Shown here: positions 1 to 9,200 of the stretch, one piece after another
How the letters are laid out: the number at the start of each line of letters is the position of its first letter
Position numbering within the stretch: the first letter of the stretch is position 1
Source of the DNA: Candidatus Aenigmatarchaeota archaeon
GTDB taxonomy: Archaea; Aenigmatarchaeota; Aenigmatarchaeia; JACPZZ01
Reading direction: 5' to 3'
Assembly: GCA_016195275.1 (NCBI GenBank)
Contig: JACPZZ010000011.1
Span: 1 to 42,237 of the forward strand
DNA: 42,237 nt
Made by a program: the position numbers and the translations under genes
The notes under the pieces: model-generated
Told to the model about the DNA's origin: nothing
Databases searched by the model: none
The model's input: the letters and a program-made list of their open reading frames with translations, nothing else

Positions 1-4
1 CGAG

Positions 5-41
5 AGCCCTATCAATAACTAAATGCATGAATGATAGGGCT
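5..41. repeat. Inverted repeat, 10-bp arms (agccctatca / tgatagggct)
   Basis: Perfect arms at 5-14 and 32-41. Confidence 0.6.
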
Positions 42-94
42 GATTCGTTCCCTGTCAGTTTTTTATTTTTTCTCAGAATAAGCGTGAGCAATTC

Positions 95-118
95 ATCTAC
101 TGATTGAAATCAGTAGAT
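95..118. terminator. Perfect 10-bp hairpin atctactgat-tgaa-atcagtagat, possible terminator
   Basis: Perfect palindrome in an intergenic region just downstream of the minus-strand ORF ending at 125. Confidence 0.45.
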
Positions 119-124
119 TTCTTG

Positions 125-358
125 TCACCCGATTAAAAAAATCCCAAACAATACCCATTTTATTTCATTTTTTATATATTCTTTTGTAACTTCTGCCCAT
201 GCCTTTATCGTTTGAGGTTTATCTTTTCCTTTTATTAGTAAAGGTTGCAAAAGAGAACGGTATGCAGAACTCATATTTGCTATACTAAAAGCAATTATTA
301 TTCCCATTAAAGAAGCCGTGATAATAACTACTAAATTTATAATTTCTAATCTTATCAT
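125..358 (-). CDS. Small membrane protein, hypothetical
   Basis: 77-aa ORF with N-terminal hydrophobic segment. Confidence 0.5.
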   Translation of the reverse strand: MIRLEIINLVVIITASLMGIIIAFSIANMSSAYRSLLQPLLIKGKDKPQTIKAWAEVTKEYIKNEIKWVLFGIFLIG

Positions 359-379
359 TTTTCAACACTAAATTTTCTT

Positions 380-520
380 TTAATCTTTTTTGGTTTTTTC
401 TTTGGTTGGTATAAGTTTACTAATTTTTATATCCCCCTTCTTTATATCTTTAGGCATAAGTTTACTAATTCTCATGTCTCCTAATTCCTGAATAAACTTT
501 ATTTTCTTTTTTTCCTCCAT
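380..520 (-). CDS. Small basic protein with internal duplication (RISKLMPKDIKKGD / KISKLIPTKEKTK)
   Basis: 46-aa ORF read manually: MEEKKKIKFIQELGDMRISKLMPKDIKKGDIKISKLIPTKEKTKKD. Confidence 0.35.
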   Translation of the reverse strand: MEEKKKIKFIQELGDMRISKLMPKDIKKGDIKISKLIPTKEKTKKD

Positions 521-661
521 TTGAAATCATCTGTATAATTTTTTTCTAACTTTATTATTAAATAACTTGTCTGATTTTGCCTTTTGTTTTAAATATCACA
601 GCTCATTCCTCTTAATCCCAAGTTTTTTCCTATAGATTTCTTAATGCTCATATCTTTCAAC

Positions 662-1066
662 CTACCATAAAAACCATTTGATTAAAAAAATGGCTATGAA
701 TGAAGAGAAAAAAGTTATGATGAAGATGTCACTACTATTTACATATTGAAAAATGTATGTTGCCAAAAGTAAAGACGCTGTTATTTGACTAGAACCGACA
801 ATTCTTGCTATATCCCTCACAAGAAAAATGCTTAGAGCAATCATTACAAAACTAAGGATTATCAAACTAATTGGTAAAAAACTCCATAATGAATTTATCG
901 GTGGGTGAGCAATTGGAATAATAAACATTGATACTCCAGTAACAAACAATGCAAAAAAGTTCCAGATACCAGTCCAAAAGGATGTATAATATTTCTCAAC
1001 AAATATTGCAAATATAATGGTTGGTATTAATGCTATCAAGTTTATTGCCAGACTATCAATTGCCAT
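662..1066 (-). CDS. Multi-pass membrane protein, hypothetical
   Basis: 134-aa hydrophobic ORF. Confidence 0.55.
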   Translation of the reverse strand: MAIDSLAINLIALIPTIIFAIFVEKYYTSFWTGIWNFFALFVTGVSMFIIPIAHPPINSLWSFLPISLIILSFVMIALSIFLVRDIARIVGSSQITASLLLATYIFQYVNSSDIFIITFFSSFIAIFLIKWFLW

Positions 1067-1155
1067 GAAAAATTCTTGATATTCTCTGTTGATAAGTATT
1101 ACGATATCCTACCTTTGTTCAATAATTTGGAGATATCTATATCCCCGGAATTGGA

Positions 1156-1245
1156 TGCTCCCAACGGGATTTGAACCCGTGTTTTCGGCCTGAGAAGCCA
1201 ACGTCCTATCAGTTCTTGCGATTGACCGGGCTGGACGATGGGAGC
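1156..1245 (-). tRNA. tRNA-Glu (CTC) with an unusually long D-loop (probable intron)
   Basis: Acceptor GCTCCCA/TGGGAGC, anticodon arm TTGGC-TTCTCAG-GCCGA, T-arm ACGGG-TTCAAAT-CCCGT; D-loop of 26 nt. Confidence 0.85.
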
Positions 1246-1555
1246 TGTTACTGCTGTTATGGATTTCTATACCCTTTAGAAGCATATCATTCTTTTTATA
1301 ACCTTTGTATTTCTTGCTTCTGCACACTTTGACATTTTCCGGAAAAAGTGGCTCTGTCCTTCTCTATTATTTGCTAGTTGTGGATGGGCGCAAGCTCGGT
1401 ATTGGACCACAGTTGGTAACAAGTCGCGCTTACTTCACTTCCGTAAGATTAGAATGCTTTGCAAAAGTTTTCTTGCGCCATTCGCAGTTGTGCTAAATGT
1501 ATCCAAACGATCCACCGAGTAATATGTTTAAATACCTAACCGATGTTAGAAGTGT

Positions 1556-2242
1556 ATGACGCAACCAGGAGTTCCAATGTTTGAACATATTGTAGGCCCT
1601 CACGTTTCTGATGGATTGGAAGGAAGATACGTGCTGGTTTCCGCAGGAGTCCCGACAGGTTCAGAGCATCCATTCGAAATTACGGATGCTGTGGTTGCCG
1701 CGGCCAGTGCGATATTTTCCCACGGTGGGCGTATAATTTCCAGGGACTATCCAACGAAGTCCTCATTAACGTATCTTATGGCTCATGTTGGGAACGATTT
1801 TACAAACGGCATTCAGGTTTCGAGATTGCCTCTCGTGCGGAAACTTCCGGCTTATACTGACGAAGCGCAACTTGAGATTAAAAAATTAGATCCGGTTGGC
1901 GCGATTTTCATAGGGGGCAACAACGACGTGTATGAAGAATTCCGCAGATACAGGGCCGCGTTCCCGGATAAACCGGCTTATCCGATAGCGGGAACAGGCG
2001 GCGCGGCAAAGACGCTTCTAAAAGCTGCGGCGGAATCGAGGGAAGATCTGAGAACACAGCTTCCACACGATATGCTAAAACGACCTTGGTACCCATACAC
2101 ATTATCTGTTTATTTCTGGTCGCAGGCTAGTAACCCGTTGATTAAAAAACGCAACGCAAGAATCGCTAACACGACCGCGGTTATCTTGGGCAGGTACGGT
2201 TGTATGTTTGAGAATTTGCGCTTGAACAGGCCAAAACTTTGA
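1556..2242 (+). CDS. SLOG-superfamily-like nucleotide/ligand sensor protein
   Basis: VLVSAGVPTGSEHPFEITDAVVAAASAIFSHGGRIIS ... GAIFIGGNNDVYEEF ... PIAGTGGAAKTLL resembles SLOG motifs; TTTAAATA box upstream at ~1528. Confidence 0.6.
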   Translation: MTQPGVPMFEHIVGPHVSDGLEGRYVLVSAGVPTGSEHPFEITDAVVAAASAIFSHGGRIISRDYPTKSSLTYLMAHVGNDFTNGIQVSRLPLVRKLPAYTDEAQLEIKKLDPVGAIFIGGNNDVYEEFRRYRAAFPDKPAYPIAGTGGAAKTLLKAAAESREDLRTQLPHDMLKRPWYPYTLSVYFWSQASNPLIKKRNARIANTTAVILGRYGCMFENLRLNRPKL

Positions 2243-2301
2243 TACGCCAGCATTGTGACGCTGAGCATGGAAAACATTACCGCGAGCGAATATGCGGCCA
2301 T
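2110..2301 (-). CDS. Small membrane protein, hypothetical
   Basis: Hydrophobic ORF (MAAYSLAVMFSMLSVTMLAYQ...); start trimmed from 2409 to avoid the tRNA. Confidence 0.4.
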   Translation of the reverse strand: MAAYSLAVMFSMLSVTMLAYQSFGLFKRKFSNIQPYLPKITAVVLAILALRFLINGLLACDQK

Positions 2302-2356
2302 GAGCAAAACCGGATATAAACCACTGTTTAAGTTAAAAATATGCAATATCTTTGCT

Positions 2357-2446
2357 GGGGGGATGGTCCAGCCTGGTCTAAGACATAGCCTTGGGGTTTG
2401 TGAAAACAAACTGGCTATAACCCGTGTTCAAATCACGGTCCTCCCA
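2357..2446 (+). tRNA. tRNA-Pro (GGG) with a ~15-nt intron after position 37
   Basis: Acceptor GGGGGGA/TCCTCCC, anticodon stem TAGCC/GGCTA, loop TTGGGG-[TTTGTGAAAACAAAC]-T, T-arm CCGTG-TTCAAAT-CACGG. Confidence 0.87.
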
Positions 2447-2636
2447 TATTTGAATTCCATTATATCCCGCCCCCGCAGTGCCGGCGGCTTGTATTAAATA
2501 GCCGCTGATAAGACGGGATAAGTAATAGATATTCACAACTTTCTATAAACCAAACCTGTGCAATCGGGTCATTTGAATCAAAAAAGGTTCCGTCATTCGC
2601 AGAGGCATCCGCATTTTTGAAAAGCTTTTATATATA

Positions 2637-2646
2637 AGAATATTCT
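2637..2646. promoter_or_regulatory. AGAATATTCT palindrome overlapping the TATA region of the ArsR gene; candidate operator
   Basis: Perfect 10-nt palindrome 11 nt upstream of the arsR start, next to tttatatataag. Confidence 0.4.
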
Positions 2647-2657
2647 AATATGTTATT

Positions 2658-2972
2658 ATGAGAGAGTTATATAAAATTCACGCTGAAATGTGCAAGGTTT
2701 TTTCAAATTCGACCAGGTTGGAGATCTTGAACTTACTGAGAAATAAAGAACTCTCGGTTACCGAATTAATAGGGAAGACAAAATTAAGCCAGGTGAACAT
2801 TTCCCAGCATCTGTCAATTATGAAGTCTAAAAACATTGTTACATCAGATAGAAAAGGCAAAAACGTCTATTACAAGCTTACAACTCCAAAAATCATCAAG
2901 GCATTTGACATCATCAGAGAAGTCTTGGCTGAAAGACTTCGAAATAATGGAAAAACCATTGAAGAACTGTGA
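2658..2972 (+). CDS. ArsR-family winged-helix transcriptional regulator
   Basis: FSNSTRLEILNLLRNKELSVTELIGKTKLSQVNISQHLSIMKSKNIV, classic ArsR HTH. Confidence 0.9.
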   Translation: MRELYKIHAEMCKVFSNSTRLEILNLLRNKELSVTELIGKTKLSQVNISQHLSIMKSKNIVTSDRKGKNVYYKLTTPKIIKAFDIIREVLAERLRNNGKTIEEL

Positions 2973-2981
2973 GGCGAAAAG

Positions 2982-3518
2982 ATGAAAAAAATATTATTGG
3001 TTATAAGTTTGGTTTTGTTGTTGAATCTGGGTTTAGCTGGTGCAATTGCTAATCAGGAGATCAACAAAGCCAGAGATTTGATTGATCCAAAAGTCGGCTG
3101 TGATAAAATGACAAATGAACAGTTGGAAATAATCGGGGAATACTACATGGAGCAAATGCGTCCCGGTGAGAGTCATGGGCTAATGCATAAAATGATGGGG
3201 CTCGAAGAAGGCTCTGAAGCTGAAAAACAGTTTCACGTCATCATGGCTCGAATATTTTATTGCAATGAAGTTGGAGCGGGTAGTTCCGGGTACATGATGG
3301 GGATGATGCCTATGATGATGAACATGATAAGCGGCAATATGATGGGTGTACAAAGCCCGCAAGCGAATATTATGCAGGGAATGATGGGTAATTGGGGGTA
3401 TTCCGGTTATTGGAATTTTTCAAACGTACTTTATACAATACTGCTGATCGGATTAATAATTTTGGTTTATCTTTGGATTACAAAATTATGGAGAGATTTT
3501 CATGGCAAGAAAAAATAA
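2982..3518 (+). CDS. Secreted/membrane Met-rich protein, possibly metal (Cu)-binding
   Basis: Signal peptide, YMMGMMPMMMNMISGNMMG...MQGMMGNWG, C-terminal TM; directly after arsR. Confidence 0.6.
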   Translation: MKKILLVISLVLLLNLGLAGAIANQEINKARDLIDPKVGCDKMTNEQLEIIGEYYMEQMRPGESHGLMHKMMGLEEGSEAEKQFHVIMARIFYCNEVGAGSSGYMMGMMPMMMNMISGNMMGVQSPQANIMQGMMGNWGYSGYWNFSNVLYTILLIGLIILVYLWITKLWRDFHGKKK

Positions 3519-3606
3519 ACTATGGGCGGAATGATGTTTTTCGGGCCCGTTTTTATGATATTGGTTCCGGCCTGGACAGAGCCGTAAACCAGCTTTTCAA
3601 ATAAAT

Positions 3607-3867
3607 CTACAGTCCGGTTGAAGTGCTGGATTCTAACCTACCTGTTAATTCGGCAGGTCTTTCTCCTGCAACGTATAACCGCACATCTGTACCAATAACT
3701 AATAGTTCGTTCAGATCACGTAAAAGATACCTCCTGAGATCTGATGCCTGCGTATCCAACATCCCCTGTTCTGCAAATTGAGTCGTTTCTCCCGATCGTC
3801 CAAGATGGCTTGCCATAATACGCTTAACATTATGCAGGTCTTCCTCACGCTTAATAGGGTCTCTCAA
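3607..3867 (-). CDS. Hypothetical protein; reading frame stays open upstream without ATG
   Basis: 86-aa ORF from TTG; protein-like sequence continues upstream (FKEYKRGHYRYDDRYEPPLRKNEQLFNVGIAFL). Confidence 0.4.
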   Translation of the reverse strand: MRDPIKREEDLHNVKRIMASHLGRSGETTQFAEQGMLDTQASDLRRYLLRDLNELLVIGTDVRLYVAGERPAELTGRLESSTSTGL

Positions 3868-4016
3868 GAATGCTATGCCAACGTTGAAAAGTTGTTCGTT
3901 TTTTCTGAGAGGCGGCTCATACCTATCATCATATCTGTAATGCCCACGCTTGTATTCTTTAAATAAAATTTCTGTGGTAATAGGAAGAGTTCACGAAACA
4001 AAATAAATAACTTTTA

Positions 4017-4472
4017 TCACCGTGTTATCGCGGCCCTGAGCCCTGTGTCAATGTCGAAATCCACAATAGAAGTTACGCCGGCCTTGATTTCTGCCTGTCT
4101 GGGAAAGGCGATCCCATACCGGGATCTGAACCCCAACAAGTAATCGTCTATGGACATTTCATTTCCTTTGCCGTCTGTGACATCCACAATATACTTTCCG
4201 GGCTTTAAGGAAAGGCTGTATTCTCCCTTCGGGTTAAGGTTGACCCCAGCAACTTTTGTTTTTGTGTAATTATCATACACGACGACTTTGCGCGCTTCAT
4301 AAAACTTGGCTACTTGCTCGGCCGAGAAGTTGCAGGGCTCTATGGCGCACAACGGCCCTATACTAACCCTTCCCTGCAAAAAGCCTTTTTCAGGATAATC
4401 AGCGCTTTGCTGTGTAAAGACGCTTACCAAAATTACGCCCAGAAGCAGCCACATTAAAATTTGCCTATACAC
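4017..4472 (-). CDS. Secreted protein with carboxypeptidase-regulatory-like (beta-sandwich) region
   Basis: Signal peptide, then VAGVNLNPKGEYSLSLKPGKYIVDVTDGKGNE. Confidence 0.55.
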   Translation of the reverse strand: MYRQILMWLLLGVILVSVFTQQSADYPEKGFLQGRVSIGPLCAIEPCNFSAEQVAKFYEARKVVVYDNYTKTKVAGVNLNPKGEYSLSLKPGKYIVDVTDGKGNEMSIDDYLLGFRSRYGIAFPRQAEIKAGVTSIVDFDIDTGLRAAITR

Positions 4473-4474
4473 AT

Positions 4475-4810
4475 TTACTTCCCGGACGCCATTTCATAGA
4501 TCGCTTTCAGCGCCACGATCACGGCTGCAGGCGCGACGAATATGCCGATGTTCCGCAAAATGTTCTGCAGCTGTCCGCCGGCCAAAGGAACGATGTTAAG
4601 ATTTGCGTTGCCGGCCGCGGCTAACGCTATAACAGCCACGAGGAAATGCGTTGTGTCCTTATCCCTTACGTTAAGCAGCCCGACTATAACCCCCAATAAA
4701 ACAAGCATGGTTGTTACCAAGCCTGCTTCTATTGACAACAGGGAAACAAGAATAACTATAACAACACCTGCTATGAAAGACCATGCGCCCAGTTTTTCAG
4801 GTTCTATCAA
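4475..4810 (-). CDS. Multi-pass membrane protein, hypothetical
   Basis: 111-aa hydrophobic ORF in a close-packed minus-strand gene series. Confidence 0.6.
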   Translation of the reverse strand: MIEPEKLGAWSFIAGVVIVILVSLLSIEAGLVTTMLVLLGVIVGLLNVRDKDTTHFLVAVIALAAAGNANLNIVPLAGGQLQNILRNIGIFVAPAAVIVALKAIYEMASGK

Positions 4811-4858
4811 TGCTACACCTGTATAATATTTAAGTTTTGATCTTATAAAGTTTGTGAT

Positions 4859-6238
4859 TTACAGCTTGTGATGATGGCGCAGGAATAAAACTGTTGCTAT
4901 GACCATGAATGCTGTTACAAGGGCGATAGACACAAAAATATTTTCTGCTGTTTTCGGCTTTTCAACCGTTTTGTGCGCCACTATGGCAAACAATGAAAGG
5001 CCCGGTGATTTTGCCTCGTAGCCTGTTTTTACATAAATGTCCCATTTTATGAATGCAGGCTTATCAACGCCTATTTTTTTGGTTAACAAATCTTTCCAGA
5101 CATCGGATTCCAGCCGTTTTAGCACAACCAGATCCGAATCCAGATTGTTACCGGAAAGCCAAGAGTTTTCCACTGTGAACACCAATGTCACTTCGGATAT
5201 GTCATTGTCTTTGATGTTTTCCTTGTCTATTTTCAGGTACTTGTAAACTACTCCTGTTTCGTTGCCGGCTGATATGGCCGGTTCTGATACAACTGATGCT
5301 GTTATCTTGGCGTTGGTTACTTCGCCCAAGGTTTTCACTATTATTTCCGTCACGGACAGGGTGCTGTCATCGAACCTAAAAGTAATTGGTTCTTTGCCGC
5401 CGCCTGATGCCGTGGCTTCGTTTTTGCCAAGTGTTGTCGTGGTCGTTGTCGTGGTTGTCGTTGTCTTGGTTGCGCCCCCACTCCCGCCGCTGCTAGAACT
5501 GCTGGATGATCCGCTGCTTCCCGAGTCGCTGCTTGCGGCCGGGTTGGTAACACTTCCAGACTTCGATGTCGAAATGCTAACTGCGCCTTTTGTGCCTGTT
5601 GCCGTTACAGTGTATGAGCATGTAGAAGAGCCCATGGTAATCTGCCATGAGGCAGAGCCTGCCGCGTTATGCGACAGCGAACCAAGGTTCTTTGAGGATG
5701 TTTCGCCGGATTTCAGCGAACATGATGAAAGCGACACAGACAGGGTGACATCAAGGTTGCCGCCGATCAGCACGTTGGCGAAAATTGTTACGGTTGATCC
5801 TGTTGTTGCCGATGACTCGGATGAGGTTGTTAAAGATTTGAAATCAACAACGTTCACGGTTGTGTCTGCAACGAATGTGTCCCTGACCGAATCAATGAAT
5901 ATGGAGCTGAAGCTGTTTAAACCGGAGCTGGTCGGACGGATCCCGCTGAACGCTGCTGTGGTGGATGTGCCGGCGCTCACTGTTGTTGAAAAACCGGATG
6001 CGGAATAGGTGCTGTCCTCCAGCCAGCTGCCTGTGGGATAAAGCGTTACAGCGCTTATGGATGCGGCGCTGTTATCAGGGTTGTTAACAGTGGCCTGGCA
6101 AACCATTGTGCCGCCGTTCTCAATGTTTACGGTGCCGGTCTGGCCGTTGCATGTGAAAGCCGTTATCTGCAATGCGGCCTGTGCGCTCGGTATTAACAAC
6201 ACCGAAATTAAAAACCCGATTAAAATTTTTCCTTTCAT
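4859..6238 (-). CDS. Secreted surface protein with Thr/Ser-rich linker, PGF-pre-PGF-like domain and C-terminal TM
   Basis: Signal peptide; SSGSSSSSSSGGSGGATKTTTTTTTTTTTLG; C-terminal GVVYKYLKIDKENI...KSPGLSLFAIVAHK then TM and basic tail. Confidence 0.7.
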   Translation of the reverse strand: MKGKILIGFLISVLLIPSAQAALQITAFTCNGQTGTVNIENGGTMVCQATVNNPDNSAASISAVTLYPTGSWLEDSTYSASGFSTTVSAGTSTTAAFSGIRPTSSGLNSFSSIFIDSVRDTFVADTTVNVVDFKSLTTSSESSATTGSTVTIFANVLIGGNLDVTLSVSLSSCSLKSGETSSKNLGSLSHNAAGSASWQITMGSSTCSYTVTATGTKGAVSISTSKSGSVTNPAASSDSGSSGSSSSSSSGGSGGATKTTTTTTTTTTTLGKNEATASGGGKEPITFRFDDSTLSVTEIIVKTLGEVTNAKITASVVSEPAISAGNETGVVYKYLKIDKENIKDNDISEVTLVFTVENSWLSGNNLDSDLVVLKRLESDVWKDLLTKKIGVDKPAFIKWDIYVKTGYEAKSPGLSLFAIVAHKTVEKPKTAENIFVSIALVTAFMVIATVLFLRHHHKL

Positions 6239-6242
6239 GAAA

Positions 6243-9200
6243 TCATCCCTGGTCCGAATTGTTTACACGGAACGTGAAATTCGAATTTGCCCAAGCTGAC
6301 AAAGATGCGTTTGTTGAGCCTGTGCAGTAAGTGTTCCATATATAGCTTCCATTGCGCAGGTTAAGGGTTGGCGCAAAGTAGTTTGTCCCTGATGACAGCG
6401 AGTTGTTTGTTGCGTTTGCCTGGTAGGTTCCTGTGAAATTACCGTGCAGTGTGCAATTAGCTGAAACAGTCACGTTAAAGCTGAACGACGGGTTTTTATT
6501 GGCTGCCACAGAGTTGTGCAATGGCGTTAAAAGCGTGACGTTTATTGATGCGGCCGACGCTGTTGTTATGTTCACGTACAATGTCCTGTTTGAAGCGCCC
6601 CAGCCCAGGTTGCTTGAATTTGTTGCCTGATAGCACTTTACGTTCCAAATGTATGTGCCGTTTTGCATGGTCAGCGAGAAGTTGTTCGATTTTTGCGACA
6701 CCAGTGTGGAGGCTGCGCTGGATGTCCATGTGCCTGATGAGTTGGTGTACAGGTCGCAATTAGACACAGGACCTGTAAGATTGTATTCGAATAACACAGA
6801 AGATGTGTTCTTGACCGCGTTGTTCGCAGGGCTTGCCAATGTGACGTTTACAGGCTGCGTGACGTTTGTTGCATTGACTTTGAATACGGTTGCGCCGAAC
6901 GCTTGGTTCCAGTCCGCATCGTAGCACCAGGTGTACAATGCGTAATGCTGTGTGGGCATGCCAGATGTTGACAATGTGTATGTGTGGTTGGTGCCGCCGG
7001 TCAGGAAGCTTGAATCAGACCATCTGCTTGCGTACTGGTAATAATTTGATGAACCGCTGAAGAGTGTGTTGTTGCAGGTGTACAAATAGTTGGCGTTGCT
7101 GGTGTTGCTGATATAACTGTTGCAGTACCATGAATAGTAATTGTCGTAACTTGCAACATTGATGCTGCATGTAGAATCTTTTGTGGTTGTTGCGTTGAAC
7201 AGGAATGTCGACGCGTTAATTGTTGAATTGAACGCCGGGCTTAAAATGGTAATGTTGGGCGCTGTTGTGTCTTTAACCCAGAAATAGCCGGATTTCAGGG
7301 TTGCGGAGCCTGACGGGCCGTTAACATCAACCCTTACAACGTGCTCGCCGCGCTGCCAGCCTGCGGACGGCTTGACAATCCTGATCACAGAGCCTGCTGC
7401 GCTTGTTTCATTTGGTTTGTTTGTGCTGGCGTTTATTATTTCCCAGTTTGCATTTACGAACGTCCTGCAGTAATCACTCCAGCAGTTGGAACCGGATTCA
7501 GCGTACTGGACCCTGGTTATATTGACAACCTGGCCCACATAATTCGAGTTTACCGCCTGCAGCTTTGTGCTTGCGTTTTCAGCAAAACCGAAATAATACT
7601 TCCACACATTGTTTTCATCATAATTCGAAAATTGGCCGGTATACGCCTGCGTAACCCTGAACCACGTGCTTCCGCCGGATAATTTTGACGACTTGTCATC
7701 TGTAGTTGTAAATTCAAATTCCGGGTAATGCCAGCCTTCTGTCCAGCCGGCTGAAGGAACGTGTATTGTCACGTTCTGCGTGCCTGTTATTTTGCACGAA
7801 CCGCTTGTTGCAGACGAACAAGTTCCCACTGTGAATGCATACTCGTTTTGAGTCGGCCAGATCCATTCGAATATGCGTGATATGTTGCCTGACACAGCGG
7901 AATTGTTGCGGGAGCTTGTGATTGTTACAGGAACTGTGACGTTCTGCGTAGAGCTGATCGAATACTGGTTGACTGGCGTTCCAATGCTTATCTGCATGGG
8001 CATTGCCCTGAAAGACAACCATGCGTCCTGTGTGGAGCCTGTGTTGCTGTCTTCAACGGTTATGGTCAGATAATGATACCCGCCATTAGACAACGACCAC
8101 TTGTTGCTGGATGTGGCTCCGACAGGCGATATGTTCAGCTGCGTTTCATTGGTGAAATTGCGCGGCGTGTACGCAGTATATGTCACATAGTTGTTGCCTG
8201 TGCCTGTCCACTGTGTCTCGGATATTTTTTTGATCGAATAGTTTCCTGTGACAAGCCTACTGTTTCTCCAGTCCGGCTCGAAAACCGACAACGTGGCTGT
8301 AACATTGGAATCATAATCTATCTGGTATGCTGATGCGAGTGCCTGCACACGGAATGGCTGCACATTGAAGTAAATATAGCCTGTGGCCGAATCACCCGAG
8401 CTGTCCCCGGAAACGCTTCTTAGCTTTAGATCGCCCGAGTACCAGCCTGATGGCCAACTGCTTCCGAGGAATGTGACGTTCAAAATCGCAGACCCGTTCA
8501 CAGCGCGCGATGCGCTGTTAACAACAGTTACATTGATATCCTCAGGGTAGTTGTATTCATATGTCTCCCATTTGTTCCCAACCTGCCTCCATGTCCTTAT
8601 TGTCATGTCCTCAAATGTTGCGTTGATATAATCTGACGCTGCTGTGTAGTAGCCTTTCCAGCTTTTGGTTGCGCTCACATTGAAGTAAACAGGCCCCCTT
8701 CCTGTTGTGCTGTAAACATAATTTGTGCCGTTTGCGTCTGTGGGTTGCGTCTGAACTGCGAAAGACAGCACATTAAACCAGCCCCATCCCGTGTCTGTGC
8801 CGTTGATGTCCAGTACAGTGTTATAATACCCGCTTTCCCATTTTCCGCCTACCGGATAAAGGGTCATAATATAGTTGCTGTAAGTGTCCGCATTCGCTGT
8901 CCAGTACCAAGGGCTTGATTTATTTACGCTTATGCCAATGCTGCCATATGTGCTGGAATTAACCTCTTTGGCCGGCCAGGTAACGAATTGTTCCAGCCTT
9001 TTCACTTTTATGCTGACGTTGCCGCCTAAGCTCGTACCGCCAGTGTCGCTCCAGTCGCCGGCGTTCGTTACCCTGGCGTATAAGGAAACGTTCTCCCGCG
9101 GGTTGAACGAATATTTATAATTGAATGTGCTTCCGGATTTTTCAACAGGCGATGCGTAGACATCCCATCTTTTGATTTCAAACCACACTTCCCCGTAATC

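Noticed and set aside
1305-1496. 63-aa plus ORF upstream of the SLOG-like gene
   Set aside because: Coding-unlike composition and no motif; overlaps no supported gene.
2255-2497. 80-aa plus ORF
   Set aside because: Reads straight through the tRNA-Pro gene.
5434-5473. Poly-Thr codon tract as a microsatellite or repeat element
   Set aside because: Explained as the Thr-rich linker typical of archaeal surface proteins; similar short Thr runs occur in the thioredoxin-like and DsbA-like proteins here.
5262-6008. 248-aa plus-strand ORF (VVVVVVVVV-rich)
   Set aside because: Antisense of the Thr/Ser-rich surface protein; the poly-Val is the complement of the poly-Thr linker.
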